From JALEFZ01 sp039820545 (lineage in GTDB: Bacteria > Bacteroidota > Bacteroidia > J057): a stretch of DNA of 64,000 nucleotides. The DNA lies in assembly GCA_039820545.1 (NCBI GenBank), contig JBCBPW010000001.1:155981-219980 (forward strand), written 5' to 3'. Position numbers and translations under genes: made by a program. Positions 7,568-16,939 of the stretch are shown here, in pieces (position 1 is the stretch's first letter; the number at the start of each line of letters is the position of its first letter). Below the pieces are notes generated by a model. That model saw only the letters and a program-made list of their open reading frames with translations, was not told where the DNA came from and ran no database searches.

Positions 7568-10500
7568 ATGAGAAAAATTTCAACTCTGGTGCTCTTGGCG
7601 TTATTGGGCATTTCAGCTGCTTTTGCTCAAAGCGGTGCGAGAGTGTCTACTCCCAAACTTGATAGCCGTCTCATCCCTGTGGGACAAGACCTCAAGATTC
7701 AGGAGCCTGCACTGCAAGATGCGCCTCAATCCGAAACGCCTTCTATCCCTAACGGGACGATGATCGGCGAAGCTGTAACAGCTGTAAAAATTGCAGAAGC
7801 GAGTAACGCCTTCACTTTCATTCTAGCTGACAACAATCAGCTTATCTCCTATCCTAGTACCAACACGGTAGCATTCATCCACCGTCAAAACAACGCCCCC
7901 TGTGGATCGACAGTAGGTACTGACAATGGTCGATACCGTGCAGTGTACTCTAGTGATGGTGGTTTTACATGGCAAATAAACTCAACGGCGACTAATGACC
8001 CTGCGAGTCCTATCGCTACAGGTTGCTATGGATTCGGTCCACTACAGCCTCTGTACACACAGGTATCTCGTTATCCAAACGCGGTGCTTTTTGACAAGGG
8101 TACGGGCGACCTTGCACTTGCTTACTCTGGTCCTGTTCTCCTTCCTGGATACCCCAACGTATCTGGATGGGATGGTGTCGTAACGGGTGCAGTGGAAGGA
8201 CTTGTATTGCCAGGTTCTACTACAAGTATCTCTGAAGAGTACTACAACGGTGCAAACGACAGTGTATACTTCGCTTACTCTATGACTGAGCGTGTAAACG
8301 GTGAGTTCTGGTTTGCTTCTCGTACATACGATGCAACCAATCAGGCACTTCTCGAAGACTTCAAACTCTTCAAGGGTGTGTATAATAGCACAAATAACAC
8401 AGTAGATTGGACTGTAGGAGCGACTATCCGTCCTGACTACTACTTAGGTTTCGATGGTACAGCTACGTTTGCTGGCGGTATTGCCCTTGCCTTTAGCCCC
8501 GACGGACAGATTGGTTACCTTGCTTCTAAAGGTGACTTGGACAACACTGCGGATACAGTGATCTCTGTTTGGACTTCACGTACAGTAGACGGTGGTCTGA
8601 CTTGGTCTGACGCTGAGGAAATCGACATCAACATCTACCCTGGTCTTAGAGACTCTCTACAGTTCTTCACAGACTCTTTGGGTAACTTCACGTCCGTAGG
8701 TACGGGTAATGTCGTAGGGCCTATCGACATGGCAGTAGATAAGAAAGGAAATGCGCACATCATCATCGAGGTTGCAAACACGCAGATCTTCGACAATGGT
8801 GTACCTACAGTCAAGGGATATACATTCTATCCTGGATTGGAGAAGTATGTATTTGACTTGACAAGAGATGCTTTCGGAGACTGGAACTTGATGTACCTGC
8901 GTTTCCAAAACTTCTACTCTGCATCTATCGGTGGTGCTTCTGCTATCACCAATGATTACTGGGGACAAGTATCTCGTTCTGAAGACGGTAAAGTCGTATT
9001 CTTCTCTTGGACAGATACAGATCCTGCCAACTCGTCTACAGGTGATCACGACGCACCCGACTTGTGGGGTATGGCTTATGACGTAGACTTGCAGAAGACT
9101 ACAGATCTTGTAAACTGGACAGATGGTGATCCTAACTGGGGTACAAAAGCCATCATGCCTAAGATCGCACCTGTATCTTTCTTCAATGATACATGTACCT
9201 ACACTGTACCTACAGTGGTTATGGATTTGGATGACGGAGAAGCTGGAACACCTGTATTCTTCTGGGCATTCACAGATATCCAGTATGACGGATGTACAGA
9301 TTTCACAAACGATCCTCAGTTCTTCTACAACTGTAAGCAAAGCCCGATCACACTTGTACCTACTTCTACTGCCCCTAACTGTGGTGTAGCTGACGGTACA
9401 ATCTCTATCGCGGCTTCTGGTGGTCTTGGTTCTTTCTCTTACCAGTGGGATGCCAATGCAGGTAACCAAACAACTTCTGCTGTATCTGGTCTAGGTGCAG
9501 GTGTATACACAGTAGTCGTAACTGACTCTCTCGGATGTACTCAAGATTTGGAAGTCAACCTTCCAAACCTAGGTGCACCTACCGTAAATATCAGTAGTTC
9601 TACCAACGTACAGTGTGCGGGTGCAGATGACGGTACGGCTACTGCTGCTGTATCTGGTGGTGTAGCTCCTTATACTTATACTTGGGATGATCCACAGGCA
9701 CAGTCTGCTGCAACAGCAACTGGACTTGCTCCTGGCACGTACACAGTCATCGTAACAGATGCAAACTCTTGTGAGAACTTCTCTACTGTAACGATTACGG
9801 CTCCTCCTGCGATCAACTTGAGTGCTTCCGCTGTAGATGCAAACTGTGCAGGTGAAGCTTCTGGCTCTGTCACTTCCTTCGCTTCAGGTGGTACAGGTGT
9901 ATTGGCTTACGAGTGGAATACTAATCCAGTAGCCACTACTGCAGATGTCGCAGGATTAGGTGCAGGTAACTACACAGTAACCATCACAGACGAAAACGGA
10001 TGTACAGAAGATCAGACGGTAACCGTAGGTCAGCCCTCTGCTATCCAGGGTTCCTTCATCTCTGCTCCAAATGACCAGCAGATGGCTCCTTACTCTGGTG
10101 TCATCGTACCTCAGTTTGCTGGTGGTGTAGGTAACTACACATACACATTGAACATCGTAGACAGCATCGTTGTCAACGGTACAGATACGACCTTCCTATA
10201 TGGTACTTCTCTCTTTACAGATGTCGCTCAGTCTACATTCACTGGACTGATTGCTTGTAAGTATGAGTTGATCGTAAAGGATGAAAACGGATGTACAGTA
10301 ACTCAGACTGGGAATGTAGCTGTCATTGACGATGGAAACGGCAATTTTGGTGCACAGTGTGATCCATTGAAAGTGGTAGAACCTGTAGATACTACAGGTG
10401 GCGATACAACTGGTGGTGTGAATATCGACTTCCTAAATGTAGGATTCGTTAAGATCTACCCCAACCCGACGACTGAAGCATTTACTGTCTCTCTAGAGAT

Positions 10501-10690
10501 GTTGACTGCACAGAATGTCACGCTAGAAGTATTTAGCTACAACGGACAGTTGATCGAGCGCGTAGAAGTGCCTCAGACTGATACTGTCGTACGTACATTT
10601 GACTTAGGATCTGCTGCAAACGGAATCTATCTGGTGAAAATCAGCACGCCAGAAGGAAGCCGACTGGAAAAGGTCATGATCAGCAAGTAA
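7568..10690 (+). CDS. Secreted SprB-repeat protein with T9SS type A sorting domain
   Basis: 1,040 aa. The N-terminal signal peptide (MRKISTLVLLALLGISAAFAQ) leads to a about 560-residue region with beta-propeller/exo-sialidase-like strands (YSSDGGFTWQI, RTVDGGLTWSDAEEI). At about residues 588-820 there are three SprB-type repeats (CGVADGTISIAASGG, CAGADDGTATAAVSGG, CAGEASGSVTSFASGG), each followed by a GxYTVxVTD strand. The last about 85 residues (VKIYPNPTTEAFTVS to the C-terminus) are a T9SS type A sorting domain. The protein should be exported by Sec, then by T9SS, and attached to or released from the cell surface. SprB repeats occur in gliding adhesins, but this one is far smaller than SprB itself. 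The first domain's ligand or activity is unknown. Confidence 0.9.
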   Translation: MRKISTLVLLALLGISAAFAQSGARVSTPKLDSRLIPVGQDLKIQEPALQDAPQSETPSIPNGTMIGEAVTAVKIAEASNAFTFILADNNQLISYPSTNTVAFIHRQNNAPCGSTVGTDNGRYRAVYSSDGGFTWQINSTATNDPASPIATGCYGFGPLQPLYTQVSRYPNAVLFDKGTGDLALAYSGPVLLPGYPNVSGWDGVVTGAVEGLVLPGSTTSISEEYYNGANDSVYFAYSMTERVNGEFWFASRTYDATNQALLEDFKLFKGVYNSTNNTVDWTVGATIRPDYYLGFDGTATFAGGIALAFSPDGQIGYLASKGDLDNTADTVISVWTSRTVDGGLTWSDAEEIDINIYPGLRDSLQFFTDSLGNFTSVGTGNVVGPIDMAVDKKGNAHIIIEVANTQIFDNGVPTVKGYTFYPGLEKYVFDLTRDAFGDWNLMYLRFQNFYSASIGGASAITNDYWGQVSRSEDGKVVFFSWTDTDPANSSTGDHDAPDLWGMAYDVDLQKTTDLVNWTDGDPNWGTKAIMPKIAPVSFFNDTCTYTVPTVVMDLDDGEAGTPVFFWAFTDIQYDGCTDFTNDPQFFYNCKQSPITLVPTSTAPNCGVADGTISIAASGGLGSFSYQWDANAGNQTTSAVSGLGAGVYTVVVTDSLGCTQDLEVNLPNLGAPTVNISSSTNVQCAGADDGTATAAVSGGVAPYTYTWDDPQAQSAATATGLAPGTYTVIVTDANSCENFSTVTITAPPAINLSASAVDANCAGEASGSVTSFASGGTGVLAYEWNTNPVATTADVAGLGAGNYTVTITDENGCTEDQTVTVGQPSAIQGSFISAPNDQQMAPYSGVIVPQFAGGVGNYTYTLNIVDSIVVNGTDTTFLYGTSLFTDVAQSTFTGLIACKYELIVKDENGCTVTQTGNVAVIDDGNGNFGAQCDPLKVVEPVDTTGGDTTGGVNIDFLNVGFVKIYPNPTTEAFTVSLEMLTAQNVTLEVFSYNGQLIERVEVPQTDTVVRTFDLGSAANGIYLVKISTPEGSRLEKVMISK

Positions 10691-10717
10691 TTTCCTTAGG
10701 GAAATGACATATATAAA

Positions 10718-10750
10718 GGGCTGCCCCGTAACTTGGGGTAGCCCTTTTCC
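10718..10750 (+). terminator. Intrinsic terminator of the SprB-repeat gene
   Basis: GGGCTGCCCC and GGGGTAGCCC form a near-perfect stem with loop GTAACTT, followed by TTTTCC. It is 28 bases after the stop. Confidence 0.85.
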
Positions 10751-10784
10751 TTTCTAAGACTACACGCTCAGACCTTTAACCATT

Positions 10785-11237
10785 ATGAAAGATCTTTTGC
10801 TAGAATTATTCAAATACTACGACGAGGCCAATCGTCTATATCTTGAGCATTTGAAGCCTATCCCTTCCTCCTCTCGCATGCAAGAACTCATGGACCATAT
10901 CGTCAATGCACATGCCGTATGGCTAGACCGAATGGAAGATTCTGAGATGCAAGCCAGTCCATGGAGGCGACACAGCCAAGAGGAAAGAATCACCTTACAC
11001 ACCCAATTGATGGAAAGGACAGCCTCATTTATTTCTTCAACAGATCTTACACACTCCTTTCGATATAAAAATACAAAGGGAAATACATTTGAAAATACCT
11101 TCAATCAAGTCCTATTCCACATTGTCAACCACGGCACACATCACCGAGGACAGATCAACTTACTCCTCAAGCGAGAGAATCTTCCTACACTTGTCAATGA
11201 CTATATCTTCTACAGAAGGGAGATTTTGGACATGTGA
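10785..11237 (+). CDS. DinB family (metal-binding four-helix) protein
   Basis: 150 aa, the full length of DinB/YfiT-like proteins. Three metal-ligand histidines can be seen: one in IVNAHAVWLDR, and two in the C-terminal HIVNHGTHHRGQINLLLK motif, the strongest signature of the family. Members are thiol- or damage-related hydrolases/transferases, but most have no known substrate. It stands alone after a terminator and ahead of a MATE transporter, with no operon partner that would reveal its job. Confidence 0.85.
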   Translation: MKDLLLELFKYYDEANRLYLEHLKPIPSSSRMQELMDHIVNAHAVWLDRMEDSEMQASPWRRHSQEERITLHTQLMERTASFISSTDLTHSFRYKNTKGNTFENTFNQVLFHIVNHGTHHRGQINLLLKRENLPTLVNDYIFYRREILDM

Positions 11238-11407
11238 ATGAACCATGGATCTAAACAATCTCTCTATTCATTTACTTATTTATGCGTCGCTTATCGTTTC
11301 ATCTTGCTATGTTTGAGTTATTTGGGTGTTCCAACAACGATACTGCCATTATTTCGTAGCAGTCTTAGAGAGAGGGAACACATATATACAAGGTTTGATC
11401 ACACCTA

Positions 11408-12817
11408 ATGGGAAAAGAATCTAGAGCAACACTTACCGAGGGACCAATCGGAATCCAGCTGACAAAATTGACCATTCCCATGGTATTTGGGATCTTCAGC
11501 ATGGTCGCCTTCAACTTGGTCGATAGTTTTTTTGTAGGAAGGCTGGGAACAGTAGAGTTGGCCGCTCTGGGTTATACCATTCCTGTCGTCATGGTCTTGG
11601 GTGCGATTGGGATGGGCATGAGTACAGGTGCATCAGCCGTGATCTCGCGTGCCATTGGAGAAGGTGACCAATCCAAAGTAAGACGTCTTACCGTAGACAG
11701 CTTGATTTTGGGCTGTATCTTCGCAGGAACCTTTGTTTTCTTTGGTCTGCTTACAATTGATCCCCTTTTCATTCAACTCGGAGCAGATGAAAGTACCCTT
11801 CCGCTTATCCACCAATACATGGAGATCTGGTACATAGGCGTCGTCTTCGTCATTGTACCCTTCGTCGGCAATAGTGCCATTCGTGCAGCGGGTGATACGC
11901 TGACACCTGCTGTGATCATGATGAGTATGGTAGGATTGAATGTCCTGTTGGACTGGGTCTTGATTTTTGGTATAGGTCCCTTTCCAGAGTTGGGCTTCCA
12001 AGGTGCGGCAATTGCAACTGTTTTTGCACGGGCACTCTCCCTAGTCATCGGTGTGACGGTCCTGTATCGCAAAGACATGCTGACCTTTCAGATACCCAAT
12101 CTCACAGAGGCTGTGGCTTCCTGGAAGAGTATCCTATACATAGGGCTTCCCGCCGCAGGCACCAATCTGGTTGTCCCTATGACCACGGCTTTGATCACAG
12201 GGATGGTATCTGCTTATGGTCCTGAGGCTGTAGCTGCCTTGGGCGTATCTGCACGAGTCGATCTGTTTGCCATCATGGTCGTCGTAGCTCTTTCCTCTGT
12301 CTTGAGTCCTTTCGTAGGTCAAAATCTCGGCGCAAAAAAAGCAAATCGCCTATTGTCAGGGATCAATATGAGCCAACGATTCGGAATCCTTTGGGGACTC
12401 GGAATGTGTGGGGTTCTCTACCTAAGCAGAAATTTTATCGGAGGCATTTTCTCAGAAGATCCGAAGACAGTCGAGTATATTGCCCTCTGGCTGAGTATTG
12501 CGCCCTTGGGATATGCAGCTCGCTGTCTCTATGCGCTCGACAATACCATCCTCAACGTCCTGAAACAACCCTTGATTGCATCTATCATTACGGTTACTAT
12601 GATGGGCGTGATCTACCTCCCCATCGCTTACTTAGGTTCTACTTTTTTTGGCATAGAAGGGATTTTTGCGGCAAATGCCATCACCTATGTATATGGAGGT
12701 GCATTTTCTTACTTCATGGTCAAGAAATTTCTCCAAAAACAGTTTCAATCTTGGAAGCGCGAAGCAGCAGCATCTGAAACTGTGGCCCCAAATACAGCTC
12801 AGCCCGCAACTAGTTAA
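11408..12817 (+). CDS. MATE family multidrug/Na+ antiporter
   Basis: 469 aa, inner membrane, with about 12 hydrophobic segments in two similar halves as in MATE transporters. Signatures include the N-terminal IPMVFGIFSMVAFNLVDSFFVGRLG and GMGMSTGASAVISRAIGEGD, and the equivalent second-half segment LSSVLSPFVGQNLGAKK. Such proteins export cationic drugs or metabolites in exchange for Na+ or H+; the substrate cannot be read from sequence. The C-terminal about 25 residues are a polar Ala/Thr-rich tail. The start ATG at 11408 places the first transmembrane segment normally. Confidence 0.93.
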   Translation: MGKESRATLTEGPIGIQLTKLTIPMVFGIFSMVAFNLVDSFFVGRLGTVELAALGYTIPVVMVLGAIGMGMSTGASAVISRAIGEGDQSKVRRLTVDSLILGCIFAGTFVFFGLLTIDPLFIQLGADESTLPLIHQYMEIWYIGVVFVIVPFVGNSAIRAAGDTLTPAVIMMSMVGLNVLLDWVLIFGIGPFPELGFQGAAIATVFARALSLVIGVTVLYRKDMLTFQIPNLTEAVASWKSILYIGLPAAGTNLVVPMTTALITGMVSAYGPEAVAALGVSARVDLFAIMVVVALSSVLSPFVGQNLGAKKANRLLSGINMSQRFGILWGLGMCGVLYLSRNFIGGIFSEDPKTVEYIALWLSIAPLGYAARCLYALDNTILNVLKQPLIASIITVTMMGVIYLPIAYLGSTFFGIEGIFAANAITYVYGGAFSYFMVKKFLQKQFQSWKREAAASETVAPNTAQPATS

Positions 12818-12929
12818 TCAGGAATAGATTTTCACCCTTTTTTATAAAAAGCCTGACTTTCAACAATTTCAGTCAACGCTTTACGTCTGTAGTTCTATCA
12901 TCTCATTCACTGCTTCACTCTCTTAGAAA

Positions 12930-14177
12930 ATGACTCAAAGAGCTCCTATTTTTGCCCTCGTCATCCTCCTGCTATTTTTCTTAGGTTGGTTTCTGATAGA
13001 ACTATTTGCTTGGCAAGGCATCAAAACGTTGACACGTGATCTTTCACGTCCTTTACAAAGAGGCTTACGCTATACTTACCTTGCCCTATCTGCCCTTGCA
13101 TGGATTGGATTGATTCTGGGTATATTTTTGGCGATGAACCGTTCGCCTCAAAGGATGATCTGGACAGGCTATATCCTTGGCTACATTGTCCTGATCAACT
13201 TCCCCAAGATCCTATTCGCGGCTTTCCTGATGTTAGAAGACATCGTGAGATACATTCAAAAGTGGACGAGTTCAGGAGATGTTCCCCTTGCTTCTAGGAG
13301 AAAATTTATTAGTCAAATTGGGATTATGCTCGCTGCCGTTCCATTCACGGCTGTTCTTTATGGAATCATTAGGGGGCGCTATGACTACAGAATACATCGC
13401 GTGGAACTCGCGTTTGATGACCTACCAGAAGCTTTTGATGGCTTAACTGTGACACAGATTTCAGACGTACATTCGGGTAGTTTTGATAGCAAAGAAGATG
13501 TACAGAGAGGATTGGATATGATTCAGGACTTGGGAAGTGACATGATTGTCTTCACAGGAGATATCGTAAATGAAGTCTCTGACGAGATCAAACCCTGGAT
13601 TCCTGCATTTGCTGCGCTCTCAGCTCCTTTGGGAAAGTATTCTGTCTTGGGAAACCACGATTATGGAGACTCGGTCAGGTGGGCAAGTCCTTTTGAAAAG
13701 GCAGCCAACCTACAACGCCTGAAGGATTATCACGCACAGATGGGCTTCCAATTGTTGACCAACCAACATCAAACCATTCAAAAGGGAGATTCGGCCCTCA
13801 ATCTGGTAGGCGTAGAAAACTGGGGCAAACTTCCCTTTCCTCAGAAGGGGGATTTAGATATCGCCACCAAAGACATGGCAGACGCGCAATTTCAGATCCT
13901 CCTTTCACATGATCCTTCTCACTGGGAGGAAAAGATTCTCCCTCATGGGACGACTTTCCATCTCACCCTGTCGGGGCATACCCATGGCGCACAACTGGGC
14001 GTAGAAGTACCTGGCTGGAAATGGAGTCCTGTTAAATATCGCTATCCACAGTGGGCAGGATTGTATCAGCAAGGGAAAGAATACCTTTACGTGAACCGAG
14101 GATTTGGCTTTATTGGCTTTCCAGGACGCGTAGGGATCTGGCCAGAGATTACACAAATCACCCTCCGAAGGACCTAG
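12930..14177 (+). CDS. Membrane metallophosphoesterase (YkuE/YaeI-like)
   Basis: 415 aa. Four hydrophobic segments occupy residues about 5-100. ASRRKFISQIG at about 121-131 then resembles a twin-arginine motif and is followed by another hydrophobic stretch. The calcineurin-type phosphoesterase domain follows with all its metal motifs: QISDVHSG (D179, H181), FTGDIVNE, LGNHDYGD, LSHDPSHW and LSGHTHGAQLG. YkuE-like enzymes are exported or membrane-bound phosphodiesterases of unclear natural substrate, some acting on lipids. The catalytic domain is predicted to lie outside the cytoplasm. Confidence 0.9.
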   Translation: MTQRAPIFALVILLLFFLGWFLIELFAWQGIKTLTRDLSRPLQRGLRYTYLALSALAWIGLILGIFLAMNRSPQRMIWTGYILGYIVLINFPKILFAAFLMLEDIVRYIQKWTSSGDVPLASRRKFISQIGIMLAAVPFTAVLYGIIRGRYDYRIHRVELAFDDLPEAFDGLTVTQISDVHSGSFDSKEDVQRGLDMIQDLGSDMIVFTGDIVNEVSDEIKPWIPAFAALSAPLGKYSVLGNHDYGDSVRWASPFEKAANLQRLKDYHAQMGFQLLTNQHQTIQKGDSALNLVGVENWGKLPFPQKGDLDIATKDMADAQFQILLSHDPSHWEEKILPHGTTFHLTLSGHTHGAQLGVEVPGWKWSPVKYRYPQWAGLYQQGKEYLYVNRGFGFIGFPGRVGIWPEITQITLRRT

Positions 14178-14229
14178 CACCTCATTTTTCTTATTCCCCA
14201 ATTACCCCAAAATCTGCTAACTTATTCAT

Positions 14230-15021
14230 ATGAGTAAGCCTGAAATAAGGACGGTAGACGTCACCCGCTATGTGATGCCCCTGCGTGAAGGAGGTTCTCT
14301 ACCTGCCATCGTGGAAGCCGACGACCAATTTAAATATGTGATCAAGTTTCGTGGGGCGGGACAAGGCACCAAGGCACTGATTGCCGAGCTGATCGGTGGA
14401 GAACTTGCTCGGAGGCTGGATTTGAAGGTTCCCGAGCTGGTGTTTCTACAGCTAGACGATTCCTTTGGGCGGACAGAGCCTGATGAAGAAATTCAGGATC
14501 TCTTGAAATTTAGCGTAGGACTTAACTTAGGCCTCCACTATCTTTCAGGCTCCATTACATACGATCCTGTAGCGGCCACTACAGACGCGTTGACTGCCTC
14601 CAAAGTCGTCCTGCTCGATAGCCTTATCACCAATGTAGACCGCACCCACCGCAACACGAATCTATTGAACTGGAAGAAAGAATTGTGGCTGATCGATCAT
14701 GGAGCTGCGCTTTACTTTCACCACAACTGGGAGAACTGGGAGCAATCTGCCCAGCGTACCTTTCCTGCGATCAAAAATCATGTCTTGCTCGCTCAAGCAA
14801 CCCAACTAGCCGAAGCAAAAGAGATCATAGAAACACATATTTCTACAGAATTGATTGAGGGAATTATAGAGAGCATCCCCGAGGATTGGCTTGAGGATGC
14901 ATTTCGTCCAGAAACACCCGCGCAAAAACGGGAGGTCTACCAAGAATTCTTGCGAATTCGTCTTTCCAAATTAGATTCACTCGCCAAAGAAGCCGAAGAT
15001 GCAAGAAAAGCAGGTATATGA
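14230..15021 (+). CDS. HipA-like kinase (HipA_2 type)
   Basis: 263 aa. A compact relative of the HipA Ser/Thr kinase. Visible elements are a nucleotide-binding segment YVIKFRGAGQGTKAL, an acidic helix LIAELIGGELARRLDL, the catalytic loop LITNVDRTHRNTNLL (Asp within VDRTHRN), and a metal-binding DFG-like segment LWLIDHGAAL. It lacks the HipB-contacting N-terminal subdomain of classical HipA. The gene overlaps the next one, a DUF3037 gene, by 23 bases, so the two are almost certainly translated together. This pairing recurs in bacterial genomes. Whether it is a toxin-antitoxin pair or a signalling kinase with its partner is not known. Confidence 0.85.
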   Translation: MSKPEIRTVDVTRYVMPLREGGSLPAIVEADDQFKYVIKFRGAGQGTKALIAELIGGELARRLDLKVPELVFLQLDDSFGRTEPDEEIQDLLKFSVGLNLGLHYLSGSITYDPVAATTDALTASKVVLLDSLITNVDRTHRNTNLLNWKKELWLIDHGAALYFHHNWENWEQSAQRTFPAIKNHVLLAQATQLAEAKEIIETHISTELIEGIIESIPEDWLEDAFRPETPAQKREVYQEFLRIRLSKLDSLAKEAEDARKAGI

Positions 15022-15382
15022 ATATGGGATTATCCGAGTGATCCCCAGGGTGGATCGCGGAGAGTGCTTAAATGTGGGCGTCATTCTCTTCTGTAAGAGA
15101 AAGAAATTTTTGGCGATGAAGTATCAGCTGGACCGTGCGCGGCTGGCAGTTTTTGAGGAAAGTCTAGACTTGGATGAGGTATCAGAATACCTCAAAGGCT
15201 GGGATTTGATCTGCCAGGGCAAAAAAGCAGGCGGTCAAATCGCTTTGCTAGACTGGCCCGAACGCTTCCGGTGGCTCACAGCCGTCAAAAGTACCATTGT
15301 CCAAAGCTCACGTGTGCATCCAGGACTATGTGAGGACCCTGCGGCAGAGTTGGCGCATTTATTTGAGCAATATGTGCTTTAA
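14999..15382 (+). CDS. DUF3037 family protein, partner of the HipA-like kinase
   Basis: 127 aa. The opening YEYGIIRVIPRVDRGECLNVGVILFCKRKKFL is the signature of the DUF3037 family, whose biochemical role is unknown. The ATG lies inside the 3' end of the HipA-like gene (23-base overlap, different frame), which indicates translational coupling. By position it is the candidate regulator, substrate or antitoxin of the kinase. No DNA-binding motif is obvious, so it does not look like a HipB-type autorepressor. Confidence 0.85.
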   Translation: MQEKQVYEYGIIRVIPRVDRGECLNVGVILFCKRKKFLAMKYQLDRARLAVFEESLDLDEVSEYLKGWDLICQGKKAGGQIALLDWPERFRWLTAVKSTIVQSSRVHPGLCEDPAAELAHLFEQYVL

Positions 15383-15542
15383 GAAATCATCCTAATACTC
15401 TCACTTTCAATAAATTATATCCAAAAAAGAAAATTTTTCAAAAAACTTCTCTTTTTTTCATCCGTTTGAAGCTCCTCAGTGGTCAAAGAAATAAATGACC
15501 GAAAGCGCTGGTCGGTTTCCATTTCATTTCAAAACGGATCAA

Positions 15543-16151
15543 ATGAAAAATTTTCTTATGATGACCACTTCATTTCTTGTAAGCTTGCTCAGCCTCATGT
15601 GGGCTTGTAATGTTAGTCCCCAATCTCCCGATGATCAACTGAAGCAAGACCTTCAAAATCTTTCGGGGACTTATATGGACCTCACGCCTTATGCCTATGG
15701 TGACGCCTTTGGGCAGCGTACATTCACTTTCGAAGAAGGAAAATGGACACTCACATTTACTTTGGGCTTGGACCCCGAACTGAAAATGCCTGTTTTTGAG
15801 TTTCGCACTGTAGGCACGTATGAAGTACTTGAAAAGTCTGAAGTCGTACCCGAAGCCTTTGAAGCTTTATTTCTCGAAGACAAAAAATATCTCACCCTCC
15901 AAACAGATAATCCAGAACTGATTCAAGCCTTTGGGTTAGGCGCATGTGGCTTGATTCCATTTGAGGAAGCAGATATTTCTGATTCAGGCTGCGCTTTATG
16001 GCCCTCTGTTCAGGAATGCAATGAGGATCACGATCTACTTTCTTTGGATGCAGAAGGCCTACTTTACTTTGGCGTTAGACCCGCAGACAACAACATGTGC
16101 ACGGCAGATCGACGTCCTACTGCGCTGACACCTCCCGTCACTAAGATTTAG
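15543..16151 (+). CDS. Putative lipoprotein, function unknown
   Basis: 202 aa from ATG 15543. The sequence MKNFLMMTTSFLVSLLSLMWAC is a lipoprotein signal with Cys at +1. The longer reading from 15495 would bury this signal behind 16 residues and is rejected. The mature part is acidic with four later cysteines (ACGLIPF, DSGCALW, VQECNED and a C-terminal NMCTAD), which may form disulfides after export. It is likely anchored to the outer membrane. The family is not recognised. Its stop codon abuts repeat copy 2. Confidence 0.7.
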   Translation: MKNFLMMTTSFLVSLLSLMWACNVSPQSPDDQLKQDLQNLSGTYMDLTPYAYGDAFGQRTFTFEEGKWTLTFTLGLDPELKMPVFEFRTVGTYEVLEKSEVVPEAFEALFLEDKKYLTLQTDNPELIQAFGLGACGLIPFEEADISDSGCALWPSVQECNEDHDLLSLDAEGLLYFGVRPADNNMCTADRRPTALTPPVTKI

Positions 16152-16312
16152 CCCCTGCTTGAAACTTCAAATCTGCGAGAAGTTTGCGCTTTCAGAACCT
16201 GAACTTCATCTATTTTGATCGATTTAGCTCCACTAAATCTCACAAAATAGCTTTCGTCAGAACCTAAAATCTCTGCTTTTTAGCTAGATTTTCATTGTTA
16301 CAAACAGGGTCT
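16152..16312. repeat. MITE-like dispersed repeat, copy 2 (about 161 bp)
   Basis: Begins at the base after the lipoprotein stop codon. The ends form an inverted repeat (CCCCTGCTTGAAAC at the left, the complement of GACCCTGTTTGTAAC at the right). The outer blocks match copy 1 at 2849-2949. The extra middle holds a strong hairpin: CTATTTTG-atc-GATTTAG, loop CTCCA, CTAAATC-tca-CAAAATAG. The motif CTTTC..CAGAACCT occurs on both sides of this hairpin, so copy 1 can be explained by a deletion between these direct repeats. Confidence 0.75.
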
Positions 16313-16407
16313 TAATTGACCTCTACAGGGATCAGATACATTCTCTTAATTTTTTGTCTGATCTCTCGCATGCTAATCATTTATACCATCCCATTTAATT
16401 CACCAAT

Positions 16408-16818
16408 ATGATCATTTTCCAAAATACCAATTATCGCCTCAGCTTCGAGGCAGATACGCAAACCTTACTATTCCACTGGGAAGAGCCTCATGCTCAGATG
16501 AGCTATGAAGATTTTCAAGAAGCTTGTAGCAATTTCTTGGGATATGGTTTCGAATATCAGGTCAAAAACTTCCTGATCGACGTTCGGAATTTCCAGTTCC
16601 AGCTACCTGCGGAATTTCCCAAGTGGCAATCAGAGATACACTACCCTCGCTACTATAAATTGGGCATAGAAAAAGTAGCCTATATCATGCCTGAATCCGC
16701 TCTTGCAGATGCCAAGGGGATCGAAAAAACAGCAGGTAAATTCGCCCTTCAAAATTTTGGTACACCCTCGGAGGCTCAGGTATGGCTAGCAGTGCCTTTA
16801 GAGATCATGTCCCAGTAA
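16408..16818 (+). CDS. Small cytosolic protein, possibly STAS/SpoIIAA-like
   Basis: 136 aa, no signal peptide or membrane segment. Alternating strands and helices (YRLSFEADTQTLLFHWEE, then QVKNFLIDVRNFQF, then KVAYIMPESALADAK) fit the STAS/SpoIIAA-like alpha/beta fold seen in many small Bacteroidota proteins. The fit is by pattern only. It lies 121 bases ahead of an ECF sigma factor on the same strand, which would suit a regulatory role, but the link is weak. Confidence 0.5.
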   Translation: MIIFQNTNYRLSFEADTQTLLFHWEEPHAQMSYEDFQEACSNFLGYGFEYQVKNFLIDVRNFQFQLPAEFPKWQSEIHYPRYYKLGIEKVAYIMPESALADAKGIEKTAGKFALQNFGTPSEAQVWLAVPLEIMSQ

Positions 16819-16939
16819 TATTAATATTAACCAAAGAGCCTACGAATTATCTCAGCAATCTAGGAGAGATTCGATAGCCATATATTATATTTCCCAATCA
16901 CTATGTACCTGCCTTTTGGGGTGGGTACATCTCTTAAAA

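Noticed and set aside
8657..9469. 270-codon open frame on the minus strand inside the SprB-repeat gene
   Set aside because: Its composition (Arg, Cys, Ser, Ile-rich) is that of a mirror of Thr/Asp/Gly-rich coding sequence. The plus-strand frame has a signal peptide, recognisable repeats and a sorting domain.
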